63,336 bases of DNA, taken from NCBI RefSeq assembly GCF_014647655.1, contig NZ_BMPP01000020.1, forward strand, positions 1-63,336, written 5' to 3'. This DNA is from Deinococcus malanensis (GTDB lineage Bacteria; Deinococcota; Deinococci; Deinococcales; Deinococcaceae). The position numbers were made by a program, and so were the translations under genes. Numbering within the stretch: the stretch's first letter is position 1; each line of letters starts with the position of its first letter. The notes under the pieces were generated by a model that searched no databases, was not told the origin of the DNA, and saw only the letters and a program-made list of their open reading frames with translations. Shown here piece after piece: positions 18,018 through 26,635 of the stretch.

Positions 18018-18362
18018 GGCTTCGTCCCGCTCGGACTGGCGAGGCGGGATGCGGGAGGTGGAGGGAGGGAGGGACATAGGCTCAGCAGCAAGGCCGCTGA
18101 GCCGGATACGTTATGTCCGGGCCATGCAGGCGTCTGCGCCGATTAAAGCGCACTCCAGGTGCTGGGCATCTTTTTCGAACCTTGAAGGTTCGTGCGCCTC
18201 ACGGGCGTACACCGGAAACGCTCCCTGGCACCGTGGGTCAGCACATCATGCAGTTCCGCTGTTAAGGACCGCTCCACCGTAAGGCCAGAAGTGCGTCTTG
18301 ATCGCAAGCCTGTCCATCAGGAGTCCAGTTCAGGATCTGTCCGACCCGGCTACTTCAGAGAG

Positions 18363-18554
18363 ATGGTGACAACCATGGGGGTCGCGTCTGGCCCTTCGAA
18401 GCCCCAGGCGGCCGCGTACACTGCTCAGACCCTCAATGCGCTGGAATCCATCGCGGCGACGGCGGCGGAACTGGCCGTTCTGTTGCAGGACAGCTACGGC
18501 GCCAGGGTCGATCCCCTGCCAGGACGCCGACACGGGAAGCGACAGGCGGGTTGA
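18363..18554 (+). CDS. Possible small protein
   Basis: 63 codons beginning MVTTMGVASGPSKPQAAAYT, then an Ala-rich helix-like stretch ALESIAATAAELAVLLQ and a basic end GRRHGKRQAG. Codon pattern and amphipathic helix look coding, but no family is recognised and the ribosome binding site is weak. It stands alone in a 560-bp gap whose other parts hold nothing clear. Confidence 0.4.
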   Translation: MVTTMGVASGPSKPQAAAYTAQTLNALESIAATAAELAVLLQDSYGARVDPLPGRRHGKRQAG

Positions 18555-18644
18555 CGGTTGGTCCTCCGCCCTGGTCTTTCATCGCCCTCATCGCGTTCCG
18601 CTAGCGCCAGTTCATTCGTCAGGCGTCATTGCTTACGGATTCAT

Positions 18645-19163
18645 TCAGCGGCTCTGGAGTTCGTCATCCAAGTGGCCGAGTAGGCGGTGCCAGAACGAAC
18701 CGAGCTGGTATTGTTCCTCTTCCGTGAAGTGCTCCAGGAACAAGCCGCGGACTCCCTGAAGGTGGGTGCGGTTCATGGGCTGGAAGGCGGTGTGCCTCTG
18801 TGGCGTGAGGTGGATCTGGAAGCTGCGGCGGTCCACAGTGTTACGAACGCGTTCGACGAACTGGCGTTGTTCGAGCCGGTCTACCAGTCGGCTCAGTCCA
18901 CTGAGGGTCAACACGGACGCCTCGGCGAGTTCGATCAGCCGCAGTTGACGTTCGGGGGCGCGGGCGAGTTTGAGCAGCACTTCATATTCAGCGAGGGTGA
19001 CCTGGTGGGGGTCTTGCATGTCCTGGTCGAGGCGGCAGATCAGGGTGGCATTGGTGCGCAGGAACAGACCCCAGGCGTCTCCTTCGGTGCGGCTGAGGAG
19101 GTCAGACTGAGTCCTTTCAGGTCGCGACTTTGGGCAGGCTGAATGAAAACGTGGCCCCCTCAC
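18645..19163 (-). CDS. MarR family regulator overlapping the kinase gene
   Basis: The winged-helix core is clear: QVTLAEYEVLLKLARAPER, LIELAEASVLTLSGLSRLVD and the wing NTVDRRSFQIHLTPQ. The conserved N-terminal helix (WGLFLRTNATLICRLDQDM) starts only about 25 bp after the kinase stop at 19117, and no ATG, GTG or TTG lies in frame between them. The nearest in-frame options are GTG at 19163, inside the kinase gene with AAAGG eight bases before it, or ATG at 19019, which would cut off the first helix. I chose 19163, giving a 47-bp overlap with the kinase gene. This tight coupling suggests that the kinase and regulator act together. Confidence 0.8.
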   Translation of the reverse strand: MRGPRFHSACPKSRPERTQSDLLSRTEGDAWGLFLRTNATLICRLDQDMQDPHQVTLAEYEVLLKLARAPERQLRLIELAEASVLTLSGLSRLVDRLEQRQFVERVRNTVDRRSFQIHLTPQRHTAFQPMNRTHLQGVRGLFLEHFTEEEQYQLGSFWHRLLGHLDDELQSR

Positions 19164-21840
19164 CGACCGCGCCTTTCGCCCAGACCTGCCCGCCATGCCG
19201 CGCAATGATGCGCCGCACGTTGGCCAGCCCCACCCCCGTGCCCTCGAATTCCTCCTGGCGGTGCATGCGCTGAAACACGCCAAACAATTTGTCCGAGTAG
19301 CGGGGATCAAACCCGACACCATTGTCCTGCACCTCCACGACCCAGTCCCCCGAACGTTCCACCACCCGCACTTCAATGACGGCCTGGGCCCGGGTGCGGG
19401 AGTATTTCAGGGCGTTCGACAGCAGGTTCAGCAGGGCCTGCCGCAGCAGATCCTGGTCCGCCCACACCAGCGGCAGAGGACCAATCCGCCAGGCGATGTC
19501 GCGTTCCAGCACGTCGGGCATCAACTCTGCACGTATATCCGTCAGCAAAGCGCCGAGGTCCACCAGCCGGACGTGCAGCGGCTGCCGGGACGTGCGGGAC
19601 AGGTCAAGCATGGCGTCGATCAGGTGATTCATGCGCAGCGTGGCCTGGTCGATCACCGTCAGGTACCGTTCCGCTTTCGGGTCCAGACCATCTCCTAACG
19701 TCTTACGCAGGAGCGTACTGAAGCCCGCGATATGGCGGACTGGAGTCCTGAGGTCATGACTGACGCTGTACGCGAACGCTTCGAGCTCTTCGTTGGCGTC
19801 ACCCAGGGCCAGGGTCCGAGTATCCAGGGCGTCCCGTTGCGCCGTCAGTTCCCGGGTGTACTCGGCACGTTCCAACGCGAGGCTCAGACTTCGCATGGTG
19901 GTCTCGAGCACCGCCCGGTCAACGGCGGTCCAGGCCCGCTGCTCGAACAGGCCCAGCACGAACATCCCGATGGGCACCCTCCGGAACAGCAACGGTAAGG
20001 TGACTACCGCCTGAAGGTGCTGCACCACGTCCGTTGGCGTGTCAGCGCCCCGGGCGTACACATCCTGATAGAGAGGCTCACCGGTGGTCAGGGGAATAGA
20101 GAGGGTGGGAATGTCCTGAGGAAACCCGGCGTCGACCAAGGCTTGCAGGCCCTCGTTTCCCAGGTCACCCACCTGGGCTTTCGCGCGCCACAATCCTTCC
20201 TCCAGTTCGTAGTACACCGCATACCCGGAGGGCAGCAGGGACAGAACGATCTCCTGGGCCCGGCGCACGAGCGCCACCCGGTCCGTTTCTAACGCCAGGT
20301 CACGGGCAAGGTGAGCGAACGCCTCAAGGGCGTGATTGCGGCTCTCGACCTCGGCCTGGCGGGCCTGAAGGTCCTGGGCCTGCTCGGCCCGTTCCAACGT
20401 CAGGTTCAGGTGGCGCATGGCAGTCTCGAGCAGGGCCCGGTCCGCGCGCGACCAGGCTTGCGGATCAAACAGGGCAAACCCGAGCACCCCGCGGCGCTGC
20501 CCGCCCACCGTGATGGGTAAGGTGGCCGTGGCCCCCGGGTACGTCTCGCTACCGGTTAGACGATCAGCTGTTGGGTCATACGGGGCCTGAAAATAAGATT
20601 CACCCGTCTGCCAGGGGGTCAACAGGTTTGGGGGCTCCAGGAACGGCAGCCCGGCGTCCAGCAGTGCCTGGAGCTCGGGCGTGTTCACCTGGCCCACCTG
20701 CGACCGGATCACCCACCGCTCATCCTGGGGTTCGTAATACTGTGAGAACCCTGCGGGAAGCAGACTGAGTACCATCCGCTGCGTTTCCTGAATGAGGTGT
20801 AGGGGTTCGCTCAGGATGCCCAGATCATGGGTCAAGGTACTGAACGCTTCGAGCATCTGAGTGCGTGCTTCGAGCTCTGCGTTCTGTTCCTCGAGCGTGT
20901 CGGCCAGGTCAGCGGACCGGAGTGCGCCCAGCACCTGACTCTTGAGCAGTTCCAGGAAGTCCCGGTAGGCGCCGTCAACCTGCTTGCGGGCATTGAGCCC
21001 AATGACGAGATGGCCCTGGGGAGCGGTGAGGGTCCCCCCCTTGGTCAGGGGCAGGACGGCGACCTGCGTGACGGGTTCCGGCCAGGCTCCCGTGGTCTGT
21101 GGAGTGATGGACCTGACCTGCATGTCGTGGCCGCCACCCCAGGTTTCTCTCAGCGCGTCGAAAGACGTGAGGTCCGCTTCAGGGAGGCCTTCGGCATGCT
21201 GGAGTTTGAGGTTCTGTTCCTCGTCTGGCAGGTACAGAAGAATGAAGGGCAGGTCATGTGGGTTATGTCGGGCGCCCTGCATGAGGGCATCAGCGATCTG
21301 ATGCTTGTCATTGATGCCCAGCAGGTGGGCAGCCAGAAACGCCAGCGCGCCGGTCCGCCGGGTACTGAGCACCCGCTCAGTGGTTTCGTTGACAGTGGCC
21401 AGCATGCCCTCGACCTGAACATCGCCTTGGATGGGCGTATAGCTGACGTCGAAGTAGCATTCCTCCAAGTACCCGTGCCGGATGAGCGGGACGAGGATGT
21501 CATCAAACGCGAAACTTTCTCCCTGGTTGAGCAGCGCATCGAAATACGGCTTCAGCCCGGGGTACCCGTCGTGCTCGAAGATGTCAGCAGTCGGTTGGCC
21601 CAGAGCGTGTGGATGTTTGTCAGCTCCGAGGATGGGGCGGTAGGCGTCGTTATACAGGGCGATCAGGTCGCGGGTCCAGCCGAGGTACATGGGTTGTTTG
21701 GAGGCGAGCATCAGCTCGACGTACGTGCGCAGCCGGGGTGACCATAGTTCGGGGGGACCCAGTGCGGACCTGGCCCAGTCGAAGTCCCGCATGAGGGTAC
21801 CTGTCTCACCACCCTGCTCGAAGAGCGAACGGCTGGTCAT
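19117..21840 (-). CDS. Large soluble sensor histidine kinase with PAS and GAF domains
   Basis: 907 residues and no membrane helix. The N-terminal 150 residues form a PAS-like domain of the type seen in many Deinococcus and cyanobacterial kinases (FDWARSALGPPELWSPRLR, then LGWTRDLIALYNDAYRPILG). Three GAF-like domains follow. The second and third are clearly related to each other, sharing a MVLSLLPAGF versus IVLSLLPSGY start and a LTLERAEQ versus LALERAEY end. His695 is in FAYSVSHDLRTPVRHI. The HATPase boxes are NLLSNALKYS, VQDNGVGFDP and GTGVGLANV. It probably senses small cytoplasmic ligands or redox state and overlaps a MarR gene downstream. Confidence 0.93.
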   Translation of the reverse strand: MTSRSLFEQGGETGTLMRDFDWARSALGPPELWSPRLRTYVELMLASKQPMYLGWTRDLIALYNDAYRPILGADKHPHALGQPTADIFEHDGYPGLKPYFDALLNQGESFAFDDILVPLIRHGYLEECYFDVSYTPIQGDVQVEGMLATVNETTERVLSTRRTGALAFLAAHLLGINDKHQIADALMQGARHNPHDLPFILLYLPDEEQNLKLQHAEGLPEADLTSFDALRETWGGGHDMQVRSITPQTTGAWPEPVTQVAVLPLTKGGTLTAPQGHLVIGLNARKQVDGAYRDFLELLKSQVLGALRSADLADTLEEQNAELEARTQMLEAFSTLTHDLGILSEPLHLIQETQRMVLSLLPAGFSQYYEPQDERWVIRSQVGQVNTPELQALLDAGLPFLEPPNLLTPWQTGESYFQAPYDPTADRLTGSETYPGATATLPITVGGQRRGVLGFALFDPQAWSRADRALLETAMRHLNLTLERAEQAQDLQARQAEVESRNHALEAFAHLARDLALETDRVALVRRAQEIVLSLLPSGYAVYYELEEGLWRAKAQVGDLGNEGLQALVDAGFPQDIPTLSIPLTTGEPLYQDVYARGADTPTDVVQHLQAVVTLPLLFRRVPIGMFVLGLFEQRAWTAVDRAVLETTMRSLSLALERAEYTRELTAQRDALDTRTLALGDANEELEAFAYSVSHDLRTPVRHIAGFSTLLRKTLGDGLDPKAERYLTVIDQATLRMNHLIDAMLDLSRTSRQPLHVRLVDLGALLTDIRAELMPDVLERDIAWRIGPLPLVWADQDLLRQALLNLLSNALKYSRTRAQAVIEVRVVERSGDWVVEVQDNGVGFDPRYSDKLFGVFQRMHRQEEFEGTGVGLANVRRIIARHGGQVWAKGAVGEGATFSFSLPKVAT

Positions 21841-22075
21841 TGGAGGTGATGGTCCTCATGCGGCGTCATGGTCCTCTTTTATCAGGTGACCTTCCCGAAA
21901 TGAGAACATCTGTCTGGTGGAATAAGGTTCTCCTCTGTTCAGAAGGACCCGGGTCCTCTACCGCCCGCAGCAGGCGTGCGTGAGGTTCAAACGTCCTCGG
22001 TACTCGTCCGGTCTGCCCAGAAGGCGAGCGTCCGCTGCACCACCTCGGTGTACGCATCCAGGCCCAGGGCGGGTC

Positions 22076-22759
22076 CTTCAGCGCCGGGACGCGCCACTGC
22101 TGGACTTTCGCGCACTGCGGTACCCCGTGTTCACGCTGGGGGTCGTGCTGATCATGTTGCTGGCGGTCGTCTTTTTCGGTGGGGCCATTCTGCTGCCCCT
22201 CTACCTCCAGGAAGTTCGGGGACTGAACACCCTTCAGACTGGTCTTCTGGTCCTGCCCGGCGGGGTCTTGATGGGTGTGCTCGCTCCCACGATCGGCCGG
22301 CTGTACGACCGTCATGGTCCGGCCCTGCCGGCCGTTCCTGGGGCGATTCTCCTGACGCTATCGCTCTGGAGTTTCAGCCGGATCACCGCCGGGACTGGCG
22401 TGCCGGTCCTCCTGGCCCTGCATCTCGTCATGAGCATGGGGCTCGCCCTGACCTTCACCCCGCTGTTCACTGCGGCCACCAGTCCGCTTCCTGCCCGGCT
22501 GTATTCGCATGGCAGCGCCATCATGAACACCTTCCAGCAGGTGGCGGGCGCCGCGGGGACAGCGCTGCTGATCACGGTGATGACCGGGCAGACCACGCGG
22601 GCGTTGGCTGAAGGCATGGCCCTCCCGCTCGCCCGCGCTGAAGGGGTACGAGCGGCCTTCGGCATGGCCACGGGAATGGCTCTGGTACTCACGCTGCTGG
22701 TGGTGTTTATGCGCCGCGCCGCCTCGCCGGAAGAGGGGCAGGCACACGCGGGACACTGA
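22076..22759 (+). pseudogene. DHA2-family drug exporter, 3' half
   Basis: About 227 codons equal to the last six helices of an EmrB/QacA-type major facilitator. The loop DAPLLDFRALRYPVFTLG precedes a helix, then GAILLPLYLQEVRGLNTLQTG, the conserved GGVLMGVLAPTIGRLYDRHG loop, and later SAIMNTFQQVAGAAGTALL with the family antiporter-like motif. The first eight or so helices are missing; upstream of 22076 the frame is Arg/Pro-rich noise without a start signal. A truncated exporter like this should be non-functional. Confidence 0.8.
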
Positions 22760-22774
22760 ACTGGCGTGGCAGAC

Positions 22775-22875
22775 CTGATTCCAATGAGTCAAGGCGGCCT
22801 CGGCCGCCTGTTCATTTGGTGCGACAGGTGCTGGCCCAGGCGGCCGCTCTGACTGGAATCAGTCTCAAGACTGAT
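22775..22875. repeat. Cluster of inverted repeats
   Basis: Three nested or adjacent palindromes. CTGATTCCA (22775-22783) pairs with TGGAATCAG (22854-22862). Inside is AGGCGGCC-TC-GGCCGCCT (22792-22809), and overlapping the right end is ATCAGTCT-CA-AGACTGAT (22858-22875). All arms are perfect. The cluster lies just after the MFS remnant. It could be a terminator complex, but no T run follows, or a small non-coding repeat element. Confidence 0.6.
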
Positions 22876-23152
22876 CGGGGTCCAGGCCCCAGCCGGTGAA
22901 CACGCCCCTGAGCTTGCTGACCATGACTGCCTGAGGAAAAAGTGCACTGGTGCTGCGCGTGGGTGTAAGCCCGGCTTTGCGGGGAAACCGCCCTTGTGTG
23001 TCGCCGGTGCTGAACCCACGGTCACATGTCCGTCACTGAAGGGCATTCAGCACTCCGTCCTCACACCATTGAGGGACGATGCGATCGCTCTCAGAGCGTG
23101 TGTGACGTGTGCTGCTGCTACGCACCACACGACGGCCAGGAGGAGCTGGGGA

Positions 23153-23626
23153 TTATTCCTCCTGCGCTTCATCCGTGAGGTCGAGGGTCATGTCCACACG
23201 GTCCAGTCCCGGCCCGTACCCGTCGGGCGTCCGCCGCACCTCCCGGAACCCCAGGCGAGCGTAGAAAGGCGCCGTCCACTGGCTCGTATCCAGCGCCGCC
23301 AGGGGCACACCCAGTTCCCGCAACCGGCTCAGGCGCACCCGGGCCAGCTGCGCCCCGATGCCCTGCCGCTGCCGGTCCGGGTGGACCATGCCCCACGCGA
23401 ACCCCGCTGGGCGCTGCACGTCCTGGCTGAACCACAGACCGCCGCACGCCACGATCCCGGAGGCGTCCTCGACCACCAGGTACTCGGCGGCGCCGTCTTC
23501 GCTATCCAGCCACGCTCCGAATGCCGGGCGCTCAGGGGGGAGAAAGGACATGGGCATGTTGGCGTCAAAAATGGCCAAGCAGGCCGCGCGGTCCTCGGGG
23601 CGGTACGCACGAATCGACAGGGGCAT
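23153..23626 (-). CDS. GNAT family N-acetyltransferase
   Basis: 157 residues. The acetyl-CoA binding motif is in GMVHPDRQRQGIGAQLARVR (RxxGxG/A type), preceded by the beta-strand pair YLVVEDASGIVACGGLW. It ends with the QWTAPFYARLGFREV segment that is typical of motif B. These enzymes transfer acetyl groups to amines of small molecules or proteins; the substrate is not predictable. It starts at ATG 23626, alone on its strand, with 60 bp to the next minus-strand gene. Confidence 0.9.
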   Translation of the reverse strand: MPLSIRAYRPEDRAACLAIFDANMPMSFLPPERPAFGAWLDSEDGAAEYLVVEDASGIVACGGLWFSQDVQRPAGFAWGMVHPDRQRQGIGAQLARVRLSRLRELGVPLAALDTSQWTAPFYARLGFREVRRTPDGYGPGLDRVDMTLDLTDEAQEE

Positions 23627-23690
23627 ACCTGCATCATGCCCCCTCCCCGTGCTTACTGTCCCTGCGCCCGCACCGGCCCCAGCACCACGG

Positions 23691-24539
23691 CTACGCGCTC
23701 AAGGAGAGGACGCCCGACTCCTGACCCAGGCGTCCTACACCCAACCCCCACTGCTCAATGTTCCGGCCGGGCCGCGCCTCCAGCCACCCTTTGATGGCCT
23801 TCAGAAGGCAATCTATATCCAACGCCGCAATACCAATCAACAAGGCACCCTCGACCGGTTGTTCCCGCCACGGTTCGACCAGACCAGGGGCCGGTGGCGT
23901 GAGCCGACCAAGGATGGGCATCCAGTTCTGCGTGACCACGCCCGGCCCCTCGGCTGCGGTCCGCCATCCGTCGCCATCATCGTCCGCGTCCAGCGTGATC
24001 CAGGCGTACCAGGTCTCAAAGCGACTGGCGCCCACCAGCCCCAAGGTGTTGCGCACCGGCAGCGTCTGCCCGCCGTACATTTCGGCACCGAGCACGATGT
24101 AGTCGAGCAGAACCACGTCCCCGTAGCGGTGGCCGCTGTCTGGCGTCGGGACGGTCAGGATCTGGGCCAGGGCGGGATTGAGCAGCTGCACCCACTCGCC
24201 ATGGTCCGGGTGCACGCAGATCAGCGCGCCCTCCGGTGCCCCGGGATCAGTGGGAACACGGCAGCCCAGCGCCGTCCACGCGCGGTGGGCTGCCTCCCAG
24301 CGGCGTTGAGCGGTGGCGGCAATGCCCATATTCCACCAGGCGATGCGGTGGGCCGGGTCCAGGCGGGTGACCGCGATGTTGGCGATGCGCAACAGGCCCC
24401 AGCGGCGGATGTCCTTATACACCTCGCCCAGGGTCACCCAGGCATCGGCGCGCGTCGGGGCGGCAAAAACAGCAGTGCGGGCTCACAGCAAGGCCTGAGG
24501 GTCACGGCCCGCGCGGCGGACTTGCTCCGCACGTTCCAT
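23691..24539 (-). pseudogene. TPR-like protein interrupted by an early TGA
   Basis: The frame begins at ATG 24539 (MERAEQVRRAGRDPQALL), meets TGA at 24483-24485 after 18 codons, and continues in the same frame as ARTAVFAAPTRADAWVTLGE, then AHRIAWWNMGIAATAQRRWE. The sequence across the stop fits TPR helix spacing, so the TGA seems to have replaced a sense codon, probably CGA. The remaining part could still be translated from GTG 24437, giving 248 residues. The C-terminal half contains ILTVPTPDSGHRYGDVVLLD and DADDDGDGW, a pattern like uncharacterised Deinococcus TPR proteins. Function unknown. Confidence 0.62.
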
Positions 24540-24941
24540 CAGAAGAGAAGCAGAAATCAGTGGCGCCCCTTCACGCTAATCGCAGTGCGGTGCTTCACCA
24601 GGGAATTTTTGATGAGAGGCGCAGCCAAGTTCTGCTATGCGTGCCCAAGCGCGCATATAGCTCACGTCTTTGGCTGTTTCAGGGGGCCTCTCGGAACACA
24701 ACATCCTGGCCAGGACGGCTGTCCTGAACTCATATGAATTCCACTAGAACCTTGCTACAGGACCTTGCAGGTAACAATCTGCGGCATTTTTAATCGTCGT
24801 ACATTACAGAAAGAGAGGCATGATCAACTACAGGACGCGAGGAGCAGAGCAGGAAGGAGAAAGCTAGAGAAACGCTCTCATGAGAATGAGCTGGACTGCG
24901 TCAAATAATTTGCCGGATTTTTCCAAACCTCCCGTAAGCTG
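24540..24941. other. AT-richer gap
   Basis: 402 bp with lower GC than the neighbours, including runs such as TTTTTAATCGTCG and several AAGGAG-like purine stretches near 24850. No gene is evident. It probably carries promoters for the plus-strand genes that follow and for the interrupted gene on the minus strand. Confidence 0.4.
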
Positions 24942-25379
24942 ATGGCAGAGATGACCCCCATACCCTTTGAAAACCTCATCCAGATGTACCTGACACTGGT
25001 TCAGGATGCCATCCAGCGCCTTCAATCCCGTTATGGCGTGGCTACCCCGGACGCCGTGTGGTCCGGACGTATTCCGGTTGCCGGTCGCGTGAGCGGCATG
25101 CGCTACCGCTACCACGGCATCGGCTGCACCGCCGTGGTCGATGGCCACACCGTGTCCTGGGACTGGCAAGGCGGACGGACCGACATTCTGGATCCGTGGC
25201 ATATCTGGCAGCTGACCCACAAACGTCCCGAAACCTACGGTTCATGGGCTGACCTGCGGGTCCTCCGGCAGCACATGCAGGACCTCGCCGCACACGGACA
25301 CCTGGAGCACGCGCTCGCGGGCCACAGTTATCAGCTCCCCTCGCGACGCCTGCCGACCTTAGCAGCCCCCGTCCACTGA
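24942..25379 (+). CDS. Uncharacterised protein, possibly DUF6896-like
   Basis: 145 residues. The core YHGIGCTAVVDGHTVSWDWQ followed by GGRTDILDPWHIWQL recalls the HGxGC...VDFDFG..GR.D.FD.WRL pattern of DUF6896, a family sometimes found near toxin or immunity genes. That assignment is from memory of the pattern and needs a profile search. There is no signal peptide or membrane segment. Start codons at 24942 and 24951 are both possible. It is the first of three uncharacterised plus-strand genes. Confidence 0.68.
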   Translation: MAEMTPIPFENLIQMYLTLVQDAIQRLQSRYGVATPDAVWSGRIPVAGRVSGMRYRYHGIGCTAVVDGHTVSWDWQGGRTDILDPWHIWQLTHKRPETYGSWADLRVLRQHMQDLAAHGHLEHALAGHSYQLPSRRLPTLAAPVH

Positions 25380-25515
25380 GGTCGCTGACCGTACATACCA
25401 GCCAGCGGGCGCTCCCCTGTGGCGTGCCCCCTGGTTGGGACATCCCACACCCACACACTGCTCGCCCCCTTTGACCGCCTCCACTCAGGCCATCACGCCG
25501 ACCCCAGGAGTCCCC

Positions 25516-26133
25516 TTGACCAGCCGTTCCCCCCTCAAAGTCAATCGTATTCACACGCTGTCGGACAGCGATCTCCGTCAGCCCCGCTGGAGTCAAGATT
25601 CCCGGGACCGTTTGGTCATCAGTCTCGACACTGACGGCACCCTGGGTCACCGGTTCGCGATGGGCATTAACGGTTACCCGGAGGACGAATGGCATGGTCG
25701 CACCCTCACGTGGTCGGTGCAGGCCAATCTGCGGGCCGAGCCGGTGAAGGAAGTGATTCTCGGCCACCTGGCCCTGTTCCGGCGGGCCCGGCGTGGCCAC
25801 ACGGTGGTGTGGGACGGCCGCAATTATGTCGGGCAGCTCACCAGGAGCGCGCAAAAAGCCGTGCAGGACATCCAGGACCTTCTGGATGGTCTGACTAGGG
25901 TTGAGGCAGATGAAATCGCGTACAACCGAGCGGATTTCTGGTTCAGCCCGGTGCAGGAGATGTTTCACGGGCTGAATGACGAGGAACTCGAAGCGCTGGT
26001 TCACCAGGAGGTCAATGGCGGGAAGCCGTTCGAGGCCGGTGAGGGCTGGGTCGTGATTGACGTGGATGACGCCCTGGCGTACGCCCGTGAGGTGCGCGAC
26101 GCTGCTGAACACGCAGAGCGGCAGGGGGCTTGA
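25516..26133 (+). CDS. Uncharacterised protein
   Basis: 205 residues starting at TTG 25516, which has AGGAG exactly five bases upstream; no ATG in the frame has a comparable site. The protein is acidic and soluble. It has a repeated-looking early part (RDRLVISLDTDGTLGHRFAM), a Trp-rich strand (HGRTLTWSVQANL) and helical C-terminal segments with QDIQDLLDGLTRVEADEIAY. No family is recognised. The next gene begins one base after its stop, so the two are co-translated. Confidence 0.7.
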   Translation: MTSRSPLKVNRIHTLSDSDLRQPRWSQDSRDRLVISLDTDGTLGHRFAMGINGYPEDEWHGRTLTWSVQANLRAEPVKEVILGHLALFRRARRGHTVVWDGRNYVGQLTRSAQKAVQDIQDLLDGLTRVEADEIAYNRADFWFSPVQEMFHGLNDEELEALVHQEVNGGKPFEAGEGWVVIDVDDALAYAREVRDAAEHAERQGA

Positions 26134-26134
26134 G

Positions 26135-26515
26135 ATGCTGACGCCCACCGCTCAGCAACTGGCCCAGGCCCTGACGACGCTCCCCGGCCATCAGATCGCG
26201 CGGGCCCACTCGCTCGGCCACAGCCGTCTGATGATCAACGCTGTGTGGCACGATCAGGCGATCTCGTTCGTCGCTCACGTGACGGAGGTGCTCGACGGGG
26301 AACTTCCTGAACCTCCCCCGGTTCATCCTCACCCTGGTGAGGACCGAGCCGCTTTCCTGGGCGGCCTGCGTGACGCACTGTGGCTGGCCGGAGGCGCGCT
26401 GCTTCTGAGTGCGCCGGCAGTCTGGTGGGCGATGGGTCGGCCGGAGGTGGAAGGGCGGCCTGCCGGAAGAACCCTGACAGCTTCGGTCCAGGATGCAGCA
26501 TCACGCGAAGGGTGA
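26135..26515 (+). CDS. Uncharacterised protein with one membrane segment
   Basis: 126 residues. ATG 26135 follows the previous stop (TGA 26131-26133) by one base, indicating translational coupling. The first 70 residues are soluble (LPGHQIARAHSLGHSRLMIN). A single hydrophobic segment (ALWLAGGALLLSAPAVWWAM) lies near residues 85-104, with a short polar tail. This fits a small membrane-anchored partner of the protein encoded just upstream. No family is recognised. Confidence 0.65.
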   Translation: MLTPTAQQLAQALTTLPGHQIARAHSLGHSRLMINAVWHDQAISFVAHVTEVLDGELPEPPPVHPHPGEDRAAFLGGLRDALWLAGGALLLSAPAVWWAMGRPEVEGRPAGRTLTASVQDAASREG

Positions 26516-26635
26516 AAGATTGAGGGTCTCGTATGGACTGGCTTTCCACCTCCTCCAGGAACGTCTTGTCCGTACGGCGTTGCCCCCAGGCTTCTCTCAC
26601 CGTAAAGCCTCATTCCCTTTCAAGGAGAACCGCCC

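Noticed and set aside
20827..21741. 304-codon plus-strand frame opposite the GAF kinase
   Set aside because: Shadow frame; no domain, start signal or sensible composition.
25042..26148. 368-codon minus-strand frame opposite the three uncharacterised genes
   Set aside because: Low-complexity tail and no start signal, while the plus-strand genes have strong ribosome binding sites and coupling.
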